Assembly (NCBI RefSeq): GCF_036885605.1
Contig: NZ_CP142523.1
Location: forward strand, 4,712,001-4,776,000
Source: Janthinobacterium sp. TB1-E2
GTDB taxonomy: Bacteria; Pseudomonadota; Gammaproteobacteria; Burkholderiales; Burkholderiaceae_D
Direction of reading: 5' to 3'
Length of the DNA stretch: 64,000 bases
The position numbers and the translations under genes were made by a program. Under the pieces are notes generated by a model. That model ran no database searches. It saw only the letters and a list, made by a program, of their open reading frames with translations, and was not told where the DNA came from. Positions 1 to 9,475 of this stretch are shown one piece after another (the stretch's first letter is position 1; each line of letters begins with the position of its first letter).

Positions 1-114
1 TTCGCCGTTGGCGGGCACCACGACGAGAGTGCCGGAGGTGGGCAAGGTCTGGGCTTGTGCGCTCAGGGCAACGGTAGCGGCGGCGGCAGCCAGCAGTGAT
101 TTCATGACGGTCAT
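1..114 (-). CDS. SIMPL-domain (DUF541-like) secreted protein, N-terminal part only
   Basis: Only the first 38 codons are inside the window; the gene runs off the left edge. The start ATG is at 114. The visible peptide begins MTVMKSLLAAAAATVAL, a signal peptide ending at AQA, and then reads LPTSGTLVVVPANGE. It is nearly identical to the start of the complete gene at 216-971, so it is read as a tandem paralogue and a periplasmic SIMPL-type protein. The function of SIMPL proteins is poorly defined. The assignment rests on this N-terminal likeness alone. Confidence 0.75.
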   Translation of the reverse strand, partial: MTVMKSLLAAAAATVALSAQAQTLPTSGTLVVVPANGE

Positions 115-215
115 GGGGTTCTCCTGGAAAATATGGGGGCAAAAACGACCATGGGGCCAACAGCCCCATGATTTTTAAAACAGTCTAACGCGAAAATGTT
201 TCCGCGCTAACGCGC

Positions 216-971
216 TTACTTGAACTTGACCTTGCCGACGACGCGCATATCGAGCGTCGTTTCGCCCGGCTCGAAGCTCGGTTCGGCGACGGCACTGTCT
301 TCGCTCATTTTGGCGCTGCGCATCATCATCGGTGCGGCGGCAGAGCGGTTTTCCGTGACGTAATTGCCCGAACCTTCGAAGTCCACCGTATCGAGCACGG
401 CGTCGGAAACGTTGCGGCCCATGGCCTTGGCGATGGCGGCCACGCGCTCATTCAGGTTTTTATAGGTGGCGGCGATGCGCTGGTCGTCCAGCAAACGGAT
501 GGTTTCCGGCTTCAGACCGAAATTCAAGCCATTCAGGGTCAGCACGCCTTGCGCCGCCGACACGGTCTTTGGCAGCGACGCCAGATTGGCCGTCGTCACT
601 TCCAGGTACTGGCCAACACGCCATGCCGTTGGCAAACGCGGCTTGGCGACGGCGCCAGCCGGCAATGGGCGCTCTTCCGGATACACGGGATAGGTGTAGT
701 AGCCATACGATTTCAGTGCCGCCGACGGGTCGGCCTGCTTGACGATGGCGATACCCTTGTTCATCTTCTGATTGACACGCGACGCGGCCGCGGCTTTATC
801 CTTGTCCTGTTCTTCGACGGCCAGGGTAGCGACCACCTGGTCATTGACATGCTTGACTTCGCCAAACGCGGGGACGACCACCAGAGTGCCGGAAGTCGGC
901 AGGGATTGCGCTTGCGCGCTCAGGGCAACGGTGGCTGCGGCGGCAACAAGGACGGATTTCATCACGGTCAT
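216..971 (-). CDS. SIMPL-domain (DUF541-like) periplasmic protein
   Basis: 251 residues. An N-terminal signal peptide (about residues 1-22, cleavage after AQA) predicts export to the periplasm. The middle of the protein has the alternating beta/alpha pattern of SIMPL/DUF541 proteins, including a 'TTANLASLPKTVSAAQG' stretch followed by 'LDDQRIAATYKNLNERVAA', which resembles the family's repeated helix. A low-complexity 'SAAAPMMMRSAKM' segment lies near the C-terminus. The biochemical role of the family is not established. A second copy starts about 100 bp downstream (position 114), so the pair looks like a tandem duplication. The start is ATG at 971; an in-frame ATG three codons later is also possible. 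Confidence 0.75.
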   Translation of the reverse strand: MTVMKSVLVAAAATVALSAQAQSLPTSGTLVVVPAFGEVKHVNDQVVATLAVEEQDKDKAAAASRVNQKMNKGIAIVKQADPSAALKSYGYYTYPVYPEERPLPAGAVAKPRLPTAWRVGQYLEVTTANLASLPKTVSAAQGVLTLNGLNFGLKPETIRLLDDQRIAATYKNLNERVAAIAKAMGRNVSDAVLDTVDFEGSGNYVTENRSAAAPMMMRSAKMSEDSAVAEPSFEPGETTLDMRVVGKVKFK

Positions 972-1188
972 GGGGGTACTCCTAGGTAGTTAATGTGGCT
1001 GACAGCCAGCGAACGGGGCGCTTTTGGCACCCCTTTCGCTTGAGAAACTTGTCAAACTGTGTAGATTCTAACGCCTCATTCATTCCCGTGGCGCAAATTA
1101 ACAAATCGTCACAAAATGCGCTTGCCAGTCACATCTGCTCACATTTCAATACACTGCCATTGAAAAAAACAATGTTATTAATGACTTA

Positions 1189-2427
1189 TCAGTGGCCGAC
1201 CACCGCGCCGCCGCTGCGCCGGCCCGGCTTGAAACTGTGACGGTGCGCGCGCCAGGCAATGGTCAATGCCACCATCAGCAAGGCCAGCATGGCCCACGGG
1301 AACGAAGCCGCACCATAGCCGTCGAGCAGCAAGCCGCCCGCCAGGCCGCCGCCCGCGATGGCCACGTTCCAGATGGTCGCCACCATGGCTTGCGCCACAT
1401 CCATGCCGTCGCCGGCCGCGTCCGCCGATGCCGTCTGCAGCAAGGTGCCGGCGCCGCCAAAGGTGACGCCCCAGATGGCCATGCTGACATAGATGACGAT
1501 GGGGGAGTCCATCGCCAGGCCCAGCGCCACCATCACGAGAGCCAAGGCGGCGATGCAGCCCAGCACGAGCGGACGCAGCCAGCGGTCGATCAGCTGGCTG
1601 ACCAGCCAGATGCCGGCCAAGGAACCCACGCCATACACAAGCAGCACCAGATCGACGCGGGGACGCAAGCCGGACGGCGCCAGGAACGGCGCGATGTAGG
1701 TATACAGAATGTTATGCGCCAGCATCCAGGCGACGATCACCGCCAGAATCGGCCGCACGCCCGGCGTCATGAATACCTGGCGGATCGACAGGCGCTCGCC
1801 ATTCTTTTGCCCAGGATAATCGGGCACGGCCAGCAGCACCCACGCGACCAGCACCACAGCCAGCCCCGACATGATGCCGAAGATGCTGCGCCAGCCCAGC
1901 ACGCCGCCCATCAGGGTGCCCAGCGGCACGCCCAGGGACAGGGCCAGCGGCGTGCCGATCATGGCAATGGCCATCGCCCTGCCCTGCTGTTCGACGGACA
2001 CCATGCGGCGCGCGTAGCCGGCCATCAAGCCCCAGGCCAGCCCGGCGGCCATGCCCGTGACGAAGCGCGAGACCAGGGCGACCATATAGTTGGGCGACAG
2101 CGCCGTCGCCGTATTGAAGATCAAAAAGCCGATGATGGCCAGCAGCAAGACATTGCGCCGGCGCCAGCCGCTCGTCAGCGCTGTCAGGGGAATGGCCGTC
2201 AGGATGGAACCGATGGCGTAGACGGTGACCAGCTGGCCCGTCATGACTTCGGAAATACCGAGGTCGCGGGCAATCTGCGGCAGCAAGCCGGCGGGCAAGG
2301 TTTCCGACAGGAGGGCGAGAAACGCCGTCATGGCCAGGGCCAGCAAGGCCAAGACGGGAAGCCGTTCGGAAATGGAAGATTCGGCAGTGCCCGGCATGGG
2401 TACTGTTGCGGTAGTGCGGTCGGTCAT
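1189..2427 (-). CDS. MFS transporter, DHA1/AraJ-like drug or sugar exporter
   Basis: 412 residues with about twelve hydrophobic segments starting at residue 25 ('LPVLALLALAMTAFLALLSE'). This is a complete major facilitator protein of the inner membrane. Loop 2-3 has the basic 'SGWRRRNVLL' pattern and helix 4/5 contains 'SRFVTGMAAGLAWGLMAGY', typical of the DHA1 (AraJ/SotB/Bcr-like) exporters. The substrate cannot be deduced. The gene stands alone: upstream is a 190-bp gap to an unrelated gene and downstream is the SIMPL promoter region. The closest known families export chloramphenicol, arabinose analogues or purines. Confidence 0.85.
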   Translation of the reverse strand: MTDRTTATVPMPGTAESSISERLPVLALLALAMTAFLALLSETLPAGLLPQIARDLGISEVMTGQLVTVYAIGSILTAIPLTALTSGWRRRNVLLLAIIGFLIFNTATALSPNYMVALVSRFVTGMAAGLAWGLMAGYARRMVSVEQQGRAMAIAMIGTPLALSLGVPLGTLMGGVLGWRSIFGIMSGLAVVLVAWVLLAVPDYPGQKNGERLSIRQVFMTPGVRPILAVIVAWMLAHNILYTYIAPFLAPSGLRPRVDLVLLVYGVGSLAGIWLVSQLIDRWLRPLVLGCIAALALVMVALGLAMDSPIVIYVSMAIWGVTFGGAGTLLQTASADAAGDGMDVAQAMVATIWNVAIAGGGLAGGLLLDGYGAASFPWAMLALLMVALTIAWRAHRHSFKPGRRSGGAVVGH

Positions 2428-2619
2428 AGGGGTCCTTCAGGTTGCCAAGCGGCTGATCAATTGGCGCCTGGCGTGCTACAAAAGCGGTGATGCGCGTTGC
2501 GGTCGGCAGATACCGAAACAGATGCAGCCCACAGGGAACTGCAAAGGAAGGGCGGAATTATATAGGAATATAAAAAGACAGGAGGCGGGCGAAAAACGTG
2601 CGCGCCAAAACAACCGCGC

Positions 2620-3069
2620 TCAAGCTGGCGTCATGCAGGCATCATTGGCCGCCTTGCGTGGCGAAAACCAGGCATTCGATTTCGGACTGTACAGGAAGGC
2701 GCAGATGACGGCGAACGTCAGCGCGCCAGGCAGGACATTCATCTTGAGCGGCACGGTCGCCAGGCTGAGCGCAATGTCGATCACGCCCCACACCAGATAC
2801 ACAGTGCGCGCACCACGCTGCCTTTGCAGCATGGCCAGCGCGGCCACCAGAGTAATGCCCAGGCTAGCGAGCAAGATCGCGTATTGCGCCTCGGCGGGAA
2901 TCGCGCTGTGCGCCATCCACGCCTGCATGGCGGGATCGTTGCGGCCGAGGTAAGCCGACACCAGCGATGACAGAGAACCGATGACCAGAAACCAGCAACT
3001 GATGGCAAGCGAGACGGGGCGCTTGACCACATGAAGATTCCCGACAAAAACTTTAGAAAAAACAAGCAT
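2620..3069 (-). CDS. Small four-helix integral membrane protein of unknown function
   Basis: 149 residues with about four hydrophobic segments (roughly 17-40, 62-82, 88-108 and 112-130), so an inner-membrane protein. I do not recognise the family. The ATG at 3069 was chosen because the reading frame begins there. A shorter start at a Met inside the first helix is unlikely because it would cut the first membrane segment. The gene lies just downstream of the ilvC terminator on the same strand and is probably transcribed separately. Confidence 0.6.
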   Translation of the reverse strand: MLVFSKVFVGNLHVVKRPVSLAISCWFLVIGSLSSLVSAYLGRNDPAMQAWMAHSAIPAEAQYAILLASLGITLVAALAMLQRQRGARTVYLVWGVIDIALSLATVPLKMNVLPGALTFAVICAFLYSPKSNAWFSPRKAANDACMTPA

Positions 3070-3133
3070 GATGCTGACGGTAAGATTGAATGGGCCTGAT
3101 TGTAACGGATGTTGCCTGCCAAACGATGCGCAT

Positions 3134-3158
3134 AAAAAAAGCCGGCTTGCGCCGGCTT
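3134..3158 (-). terminator. Rho-independent terminator after ilvC
   Basis: An AAGCCGGC / GCCGGCTT stem with a TTGC loop. On the minus strand it is followed by seven Ts. It lies about 180 bp past the ilvC stop and upstream of the next minus-strand gene, so it probably ends the ilv transcript. Confidence 0.8.
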
Positions 3159-3179
3159 CTTGTGATGCACTACAACTGC

Positions 3180-4413
<1,234 letters not shown>

Positions 4414-4431
4414 TTAGTACTACTAGTCTTT

Positions 4432-4923
4432 TTATACTTTGAGGATGCGTTCGCCGCGGCCGATGCCGGAACCGCCCGTACGGACGGTTTCCAGGATGGC
4501 GGCACGGTCGATCGAATCGATGAACGCGTCGAGCTTGACCTTGTTGCCGGTCAGTTCGATCGTGTACGTCTTTTCGGTGACATCGATGATGCGGCCACGG
4601 AAGATATCGGCGGTGCGCTTCATTTCCTCGCGCTCCTTGCCCACGGCCCGAACCTTGATCAGCATCAACTCGCGTTCAATATGCTGGCCTTCGGTCAGGT
4701 CCACCACCTTGACCACCTCGATGAGGCGGTTCAAGTGCTTGGTGATCTGCTCGATGATGTCGTCCGAACCGCTGGTGACGATGGTCATGCGCGACAGGGT
4801 CGAGTCTTCCGTCGGCGCCACCGTCAATGTTTCGATGTTGTAGCCGCGTGCCGAGAACAGGCCTACCACGCGCGACAGGGCGCCCGCTTCGTTTTCCAGC
4901 AAGACAGAAATAATATGGCGCAT
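4432..4923 (-). CDS. ilvN: Acetolactate synthase small (regulatory) subunit
   Basis: 163 residues from the ATG at 4923. This start is chosen because a GGAGG-like site precedes it and the product then begins MRHIISVLLENEAGALSRV, the family's usual N-terminus; the frame stays open further upstream inside ilvB. It has an N-terminal ACT domain (residues 4-75) that binds valine for feedback inhibition and a C-terminal ACT-like domain. It partners IlvB to form the acetohydroxyacid synthase holoenzyme. Only two bases separate it from the ilvB stop, indicating translational coupling. The name ilvH is equally used. Confidence 0.95.
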   Translation of the reverse strand: MRHIISVLLENEAGALSRVVGLFSARGYNIETLTVAPTEDSTLSRMTIVTSGSDDIIEQITKHLNRLIEVVKVVDLTEGQHIERELMLIKVRAVGKEREEMKRTADIFRGRIIDVTEKTYTIELTGNKVKLDAFIDSIDRAAILETVRTGGSGIGRGERILKV

Positions 4924-4925
4924 GA

Positions 4926-6656
4926 TTAGAGATCCTCCGAACCGAGCATCATTTCGGACAGGCCCTTGCCGGCTTTCACCATTGGCCACACGTTTTCGGA
5001 CTGGTCGGTAATGAAGTTCATGAATACCAGCCTGTCTTTCATGCCAAACGCCTCTTTCAGGGCGCCGTCGACGTCGCCCGGTTTTTCAATTTTCATGCCC
5101 ACGTGGCCGTACGCTTCCGCCAGCTTTTCGAAATCGGGCAGCGAATCCATGTACGACTCGGAATAGCGCGAACCGTAATCGATTTCCTGCCACTGGCGCA
5201 CCATGCCGAGGAAGCGGTTGTTGAGCATGATGATCTTCGGCGTCAGGTGATACTGCTTGCACGTGGCGAGCTCCTGGATGCACATCTGGATCGAACCTTC
5301 ACCCGTGATGCAGGCAACGGTGGCGTCCGGATTGGCCATCTGCACGCCCATGGCGTACGGCAAGCCGACACCCATGGTGCCCAGGCCACCGGAATTGATC
5401 CAGCGGCGCGGCTTGTCGAAGCCATAGTATTGCGCCGCCCACATCTGGTGCTGGCCCACGTCGGACGTGATGAAGGCGTCGCCCTTGGTGATCTGGAACA
5501 CCTTTTCCACCACCGATTGCGGCTTGATCACCAGGTCGGAGGTCGGATATTTCAGGCATTCGCGGCCACGCCATTCGGCGATCTGCTTCCACCAGTTGCT
5601 CAAGGCATTGACGTTCGGCTTGGCTTCGGCCGCGTCCAGTTGCGCGAGGAACTCGATCAGCACGTCCTTGACGTTGCCGACGATGGGGATATCGACCTTG
5701 ACGCGCTTGGAAATCGACGATGGATCGATGTCCACGTGGATGATCTTGCGCGGATGCGAGGCGAAATGTTTCGGGTTGCCGATCACGCGGTCATCGAAAC
5801 GGGCGCCGATGGCGATCAGGACGTCGCAGTTCTGCATCGCCATGTTCGCTTCATAGGTGCCGTGCATGCCGGGCATGCCGACATACTGCTCGCTCGAGGC
5901 GCGGTAGCCGCCCAAGCCCATCAAGGTGTTGGTGCACGGGAAACCCAGGCGGTCGACCAGCTTGTTCAGCTCAGGAGCCGCATGCGCGAGAATCACGCCG
6001 CCGCCCGTGTAGATCATCGGACGTTCGGCTTGCAGCAACAGCTGCACGGCCTTGCGGATCTGGCCCGAGTGGCCCTTGTCGACGGGACGATAGGAACGCA
6101 TCTCGACTTCCTTCGGATAGTCGAAATGGCATTTGTGCATGCTGATATCCTTGGGGATATCGACCAGCACGGGTCCCGGACGGCCGGTACGGGCGATGAA
6201 GAAGGCTTTCTTGATCGTCGCTGCCAGGTCCTTGACGTCCTTGACGAGGAAGTTGTGCTTGACGACGGGGCGCGTGATGCCGACCGTGTCGCATTCCTGG
6301 AACGCATCCTGTCCGATGGCGTGGCTCGGCACCTGGCCGGAGATCACGACCATGGGAATCGAGTCCATGTACGCGGTGGACAGGCCCGTGACGGCATTCG
6401 TGACGCCCGGACCGGACGTGACGATGGCGACACCGACTTTGTTCGAGCTGCGCGAATAGGCATCGGCGGCGTGGATCGCGGCCTGCTCGTGGCGTACCAG
6501 GATATGCTGGAATTTGTTTTGCTGGAAGATGGCGTCGTAGATGTAGAGTACGGCTCCGCCCGGGTATCCAAAGACGTGCTCGACGCCCTCTTCAGCCAGA
6601 CAGCGCACGACAATTTCTGCGCCGGTAATGGGTCCTGCTGCTGCTTCGGTATTCAT
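4926..6656 (-). CDS. ilvB: Acetolactate synthase large (catalytic) subunit
   Basis: 576 residues. A thiamine diphosphate enzyme that condenses two pyruvates, or pyruvate with 2-oxobutyrate, as the first shared step of branched-chain amino acid synthesis. Seen in the sequence: the N-terminal TPP pyrimidine domain with catalytic Glu57 in 'VRHEQAAIHAADAY', the central FAD-binding domain, and the C-terminal TPP pyrophosphate motif GEGS...NN near residues 450-480. First gene of ilvBNC. A promoter can be read about 315 bp upstream, leaving a long 5' leader. The next gene, ilvN, follows after two bases. Confidence 0.96.
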   Translation of the reverse strand: MNTEAAAGPITGAEIVVRCLAEEGVEHVFGYPGGAVLYIYDAIFQQNKFQHILVRHEQAAIHAADAYSRSSNKVGVAIVTSGPGVTNAVTGLSTAYMDSIPMVVISGQVPSHAIGQDAFQECDTVGITRPVVKHNFLVKDVKDLAATIKKAFFIARTGRPGPVLVDIPKDISMHKCHFDYPKEVEMRSYRPVDKGHSGQIRKAVQLLLQAERPMIYTGGGVILAHAAPELNKLVDRLGFPCTNTLMGLGGYRASSEQYVGMPGMHGTYEANMAMQNCDVLIAIGARFDDRVIGNPKHFASHPRKIIHVDIDPSSISKRVKVDIPIVGNVKDVLIEFLAQLDAAEAKPNVNALSNWWKQIAEWRGRECLKYPTSDLVIKPQSVVEKVFQITKGDAFITSDVGQHQMWAAQYYGFDKPRRWINSGGLGTMGVGLPYAMGVQMANPDATVACITGEGSIQMCIQELATCKQYHLTPKIIMLNNRFLGMVRQWQEIDYGSRYSESYMDSLPDFEKLAEAYGHVGMKIEKPGDVDGALKEAFGMKDRLVFMNFITDQSENVWPMVKAGKGLSEMMLGSEDL

Positions 6657-7153
6657 GAAACATTCCTTTCAAGGTCCATTGGAGATTGATCGGATGTTCT
6701 TTCCTGACGAAGTTCGCCGTGCGCGACAGTGCTCCTGCTTCCCTTTTCATGCGGTCACGACATTTCTTTGGGCACCCATAGATACCTTACAAAACAACGC
6801 TTAACGCAACTCGTTTGGCCGGAGTTTCTGTGGCGCCTGTACGAACCGCTCGCGCTTGTGGCGCGGGTTAGAACAAACTGCCTACAAATGAAAGCGCGTC
6901 TTGCCGCGGATGGCCTTGTGTGCCGGTCGCGACCTGACCATAGGGCTTTGGGGTGTTCAAAGCGTCCCATACGTTATCGCGTTGCACCATTATGGTCAAG
7001 GAAAATGTCAGCCGAAAGGCCAATTCGCCCGCACGCCGTGCAAAAACCCTGCGGAAACGCACATTTTTTGCTAGCATGCACGGGGTTGCAAAAAGCATAC
7101 CCGCCCCCATTTCGCCCACCGCACCCCGCAGCCGCTAAGATCCCCAATACCGC
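6657..7153. other. Divergent intergenic region between ilvB and the ECF sigma factor gene
   Basis: 497 bp without a convincing gene. It holds the ilvB leader and promoter on the minus strand. The part proximal to the sigma gene (about 7010-7153) contains a short poly-T run and the CTAGCATGCA area but no promoter I can assign with confidence. Short open frames here lack ribosome sites and family features. Confidence 0.6.
6971..6999 (-). promoter_or_regulatory. Predicted sigma-70 promoter of ilvBNC
   Basis: On the minus strand TTGACC (6999-6994), a 17-base spacer, then TAACGT (6976-6971). Transcription would start near 6964 and leave a leader of about 310 nt before ilvB. No leader peptide rich in Val/Leu/Ile and no clear attenuator pair was found in that leader. 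Confidence 0.55.
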
Positions 7154-7723
7154 ATGGCAACAGACAAAGAATTATCCGACTTTCTAGAAAATGTCGAGCG
7201 GCGCGCTTTCAAGCAGGCCGCCTACGCGGTCCGCAAGGAAGAATCGGCACTCGACATCGTGCAGGACGCCATGATCAAGCTGGCCGAGAAATACGGCGAC
7301 AAGCCAGCCGCCGAGCTGCCGATGCTGTTCCAGCGCATCTTGCAGAACACCATCCTTGATTATTTCCGCCGAGAAAAAGTTCGCAACACCTGGGTCAGCC
7401 TGTTTTCCGGCATGAAGCCCTCGGGCGACGAGCATGAAGATTTTGATATACTTGATACTTATGAATCGGAACAGGGCTCGAGTGCCGCCGAATCGTCAGC
7501 CGACCAGGTCGAACGCGCGCAAATGCTTGATTTGATTGATGCAGAGGTACAAAAACTGCCCTCACGTCAACGCGAAGCCTTCCTCATGCGTTACTGGCAG
7601 GACATGGATGTGGCTGAAACAGCGGAAGCGATGGGTTGCTCCGAAGGTAGCGTGAAAACACATTGCTCTAGAGCTACCCACACGCTCGCCGAATCGCTGA
7701 AAGCCAAGGGAATTAAATTATGA
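7154..7723 (+). CDS. ECF-type RNA polymerase sigma factor
   Basis: 189 residues. The sigma-2 region spans about residues 10-80 ('SALDIVQDAMIKLAEKY', 'TILDYFRREKVRN') and sigma-4 about 125-180, with a helix-turn-helix 'AMGCSEGSVKTHCSRA'. An acidic Ser/Glu-rich linker (about residues 85-120) separates them. It directs RNA polymerase to an unknown regulon. The stop overlaps the next start (ATGA), and the DUF3619, DUF3106 and RDD genes follow with overlaps, so the four form one operon. The membrane-anchored DUF3619 product is a plausible partner of the sigma factor (inference). Confidence 0.9.
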   Translation: MATDKELSDFLENVERRAFKQAAYAVRKEESALDIVQDAMIKLAEKYGDKPAAELPMLFQRILQNTILDYFRREKVRNTWVSLFSGMKPSGDEHEDFDILDTYESEQGSSAAESSADQVERAQMLDLIDAEVQKLPSRQREAFLMRYWQDMDVAETAEAMGCSEGSVKTHCSRATHTLAESLKAKGIKL

Positions 7724-8124
7724 ACACCGACGATCTCAATTTCGCTTACAAAGTGCGCCATGCACTGAACGAAAAACTCGACGACCTGCCCGCATCGGCC
7801 ACCGATCGCCTGGCGGCGGCACGCAAGCTGGCCCTGTCGCGCAAGAAGGCGGACGCGCCCGCCGCAGTCGCCGTGCGCAAGGACGTCTTCGCCGGCATCG
7901 CCAGCAGCCTGTTCGTCGAACCGCTGTCGTGGCTGGGCCGCATGAGCGTTGTCATCCCCCTGCTGCTGCTCGTTGGCGGCCTGGTGGGCATCTATCAGTT
8001 TGAGCAGGAACAACATATTGCCGAACTGGCAGAAATCGACGCCGCCGTCCTGTCGGACGAATTGCCGCTCTCCGCCTACATGGACCATGGCTTCAACGCC
8101 TACCTGACGAAACGCGAGCAATAA
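7720..8124 (+). CDS. DUF3619 family single-pass membrane protein
   Basis: 134 residues. A charged cytoplasmic N-terminal part of about 70 residues with two predicted helices, one membrane segment (residues 76-94, 'SVVIPLLLLVGGLVGIYQF'), then a short periplasmic tail. The sequence fits DUF3619, a betaproteobacterial family of unknown function. The start codon overlaps the sigma factor stop, so the two are translationally coupled. Topology and position resemble small anti-sigma factors, but no anti-sigma domain is recognisable; this role is only a hypothesis. Confidence 0.8.
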   Translation: MNTDDLNFAYKVRHALNEKLDDLPASATDRLAAARKLALSRKKADAPAAVAVRKDVFAGIASSLFVEPLSWLGRMSVVIPLLLLVGGLVGIYQFEQEQHIAELAEIDAAVLSDELPLSAYMDHGFNAYLTKREQ

Positions 8125-8886
8125 ATGGCACGCACGAGCGTACGCAAAGGCTGGCTGGCTGGCGGCATCGGCCTGGGTGCTTGCGCCTTGGCGGGCGCCG
8201 CCTGGGTAGGCGCGCAGCAACATGCCGCGCCCGCCGCCCCTCCTGCAGCAGCCGCGCCCGTCGTGGCGCCCGCACCGGCCGTCAAGCCCGGCTCACCCCG
8301 CACGGGCGGCAAGGGCGGCACGCCGAAGGCTGGCGAGAATCCATTATGGAACAAGCTGTCGCGCGCGCAACAGGAAGCCCTGCAGCCGCTGGCGGGCGAG
8401 TGGAACAAGCTGGAACCGCTGCGCAAGCAGAAATGGCTCGATATCGCCAGCCGTTTTGCCTCGATGACGGCCGACGAGCAAATCCGCGTACATGACCGCA
8501 TGCGCGAATGGGTCAAGCTGACGCCGGAACAGCGCCGCCTCGTGCGCGAGAACTATACCCGCACGAAGAAGATTGATCCGGGCCAAAAAACCGCGCAATG
8601 GGAGCAATACCAGCAATTGCCGGAAGATCAAAAGAAAAAGCTGGCGACGGAACTCGTGCCGAAAAAACCGCTAGGCAAGGTGCCTGCGATCAACTCGACG
8701 ACGACCAAGCCGCCCGTACTTAAGGCGCCTGCTACGCCGGCAGCGCCTGCCGCCGCACCTGTCCAGCCGCCCGCTCCCGCAGCGACGGCCCTGCCGGCAG
8801 GCGATCCTGCCGCCACCACGCCACCCGCCGCCGTGCCCGTCACGCCACCTGCTACGCCCGCCCCACTGCCAACCAATGTCAAATAG
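8125..8886 (+). CDS. DUF3106 domain protein, membrane-anchored or exported, Pro/Ala-rich tail
   Basis: 253 residues. An N-terminal hydrophobic stretch (about residues 10-32) is a signal or anchor. An Ala/Pro linker follows, then the DUF3106 helical region (about residues 72-170) with the repeat-like pattern 'LSRAQQEALQPLAGEWNKL' and 'LTPEQRRLVRENY'. The last 80 residues are low-complexity Pro/Ala/Thr. The repeated Trp/Leu/Arg pattern resembles CpxP/Spy-like periplasmic sensors, but this is only a resemblance. It begins directly after the DUF3619 stop and overlaps the RDD gene by 11 bases. Confidence 0.8.
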   Translation: MARTSVRKGWLAGGIGLGACALAGAAWVGAQQHAAPAAPPAAAAPVVAPAPAVKPGSPRTGGKGGTPKAGENPLWNKLSRAQQEALQPLAGEWNKLEPLRKQKWLDIASRFASMTADEQIRVHDRMREWVKLTPEQRRLVRENYTRTKKIDPGQKTAQWEQYQQLPEDQKKKLATELVPKKPLGKVPAINSTTTKPPVLKAPATPAAPAAAPVQPPAPAATALPAGDPAATTPPAAVPVTPPATPAPLPTNVK

Positions 8887-9412
8887 CACGCCTGCCGCCA
8901 GCATCACCTCCCATCCCACAATCAAGCGCCGCCTGATTTCCATGGTGTACGAGTCGCTGCTGGCCCTGGCCGTGCTCTTTTTACCGTTCCTGCTGTTTGA
9001 ACTGGCCGTGCAAGGCGCGCATACGCCATTGACGGAACACATGCGCCAATGCCTGGCCTTCCTCGTCATGGGCGCATATTTCATCCATCAGTGGAGCCGC
9101 GAAGGACAAACCCTGGCCATGAAGACGTGGCGCCTGAAAGTCGTGCTGCCGGGCCACGCCCACGTGCCGCTGCGCGTGGCCGCCTACCGCTACGTCCTGT
9201 CATGGATGTGGCTGCTGCCCGCGCTCGTGGCGGCGTATGCCTTCGACCTGCAGCACTGGACGGCCCTGGGCGCCATCGGCGTGGGCATCCTGGCCTGGTC
9301 CAGCACGGCCCTGTTCACGGGCAATGGTCAATTCCTGCACGACAAGCTGGCGGGCACGCAGATCTTGCAATTGCCGGCTCCCGCGAAGAAGTCGAAAAAA
9401 GTCGCCGCCTGA
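8876..9412 (+). CDS. RDD family membrane protein
   Basis: 178 residues with four hydrophobic segments (about residues 25-46, 57-75, 105-122 and 127-147). The RDD pattern is visible: a conserved 'IKRRLISMVYESLLALAVLF' start and 'GQTLAMKTWRLKVV' after the second helix. RDD proteins are inner-membrane proteins; some members act in ion exchange, most are uncharacterised. Last gene of the sigma factor operon, with its start inside the end of the DUF3106 gene. Confidence 0.85.
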   Translation: MSNSTPAASITSHPTIKRRLISMVYESLLALAVLFLPFLLFELAVQGAHTPLTEHMRQCLAFLVMGAYFIHQWSREGQTLAMKTWRLKVVLPGHAHVPLRVAAYRYVLSWMWLLPALVAAYAFDLQHWTALGAIGVGILAWSSTALFTGNGQFLHDKLAGTQILQLPAPAKKSKKVAA

Positions 9413-9425
9413 GTTTTTATGCGGC

Positions 9426-9439
9426 TTGACCTGGGTCAT
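9426..9439 (+). promoter_or_regulatory. FNR/DNR-like palindrome upstream of the haemoglobin gene
   Basis: TTGAC-CTGG-GTCAT, a palindrome close to the FNR/ANR/DNR consensus (TTGAT-N4-ATCAA). Its centre is 43 bases before the haemoglobin ATG. If it acted at -41.5, transcription would begin almost at the start codon. Oxygen- or nitric-oxide-dependent control would suit the gene. Confidence 0.4.
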
Positions 9440-9475
9440 TGAAGCGCCACGGGGGCTCTGCGATCATGGCATGCC

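Noticed and set aside
5103..6689. A 528-codon open frame on the plus strand opposite ilvB
   Set aside because: It is a high-GC mirror frame, rich in His/Arg/Asp without domains or a ribosome site; ilvB on the other strand is certain.
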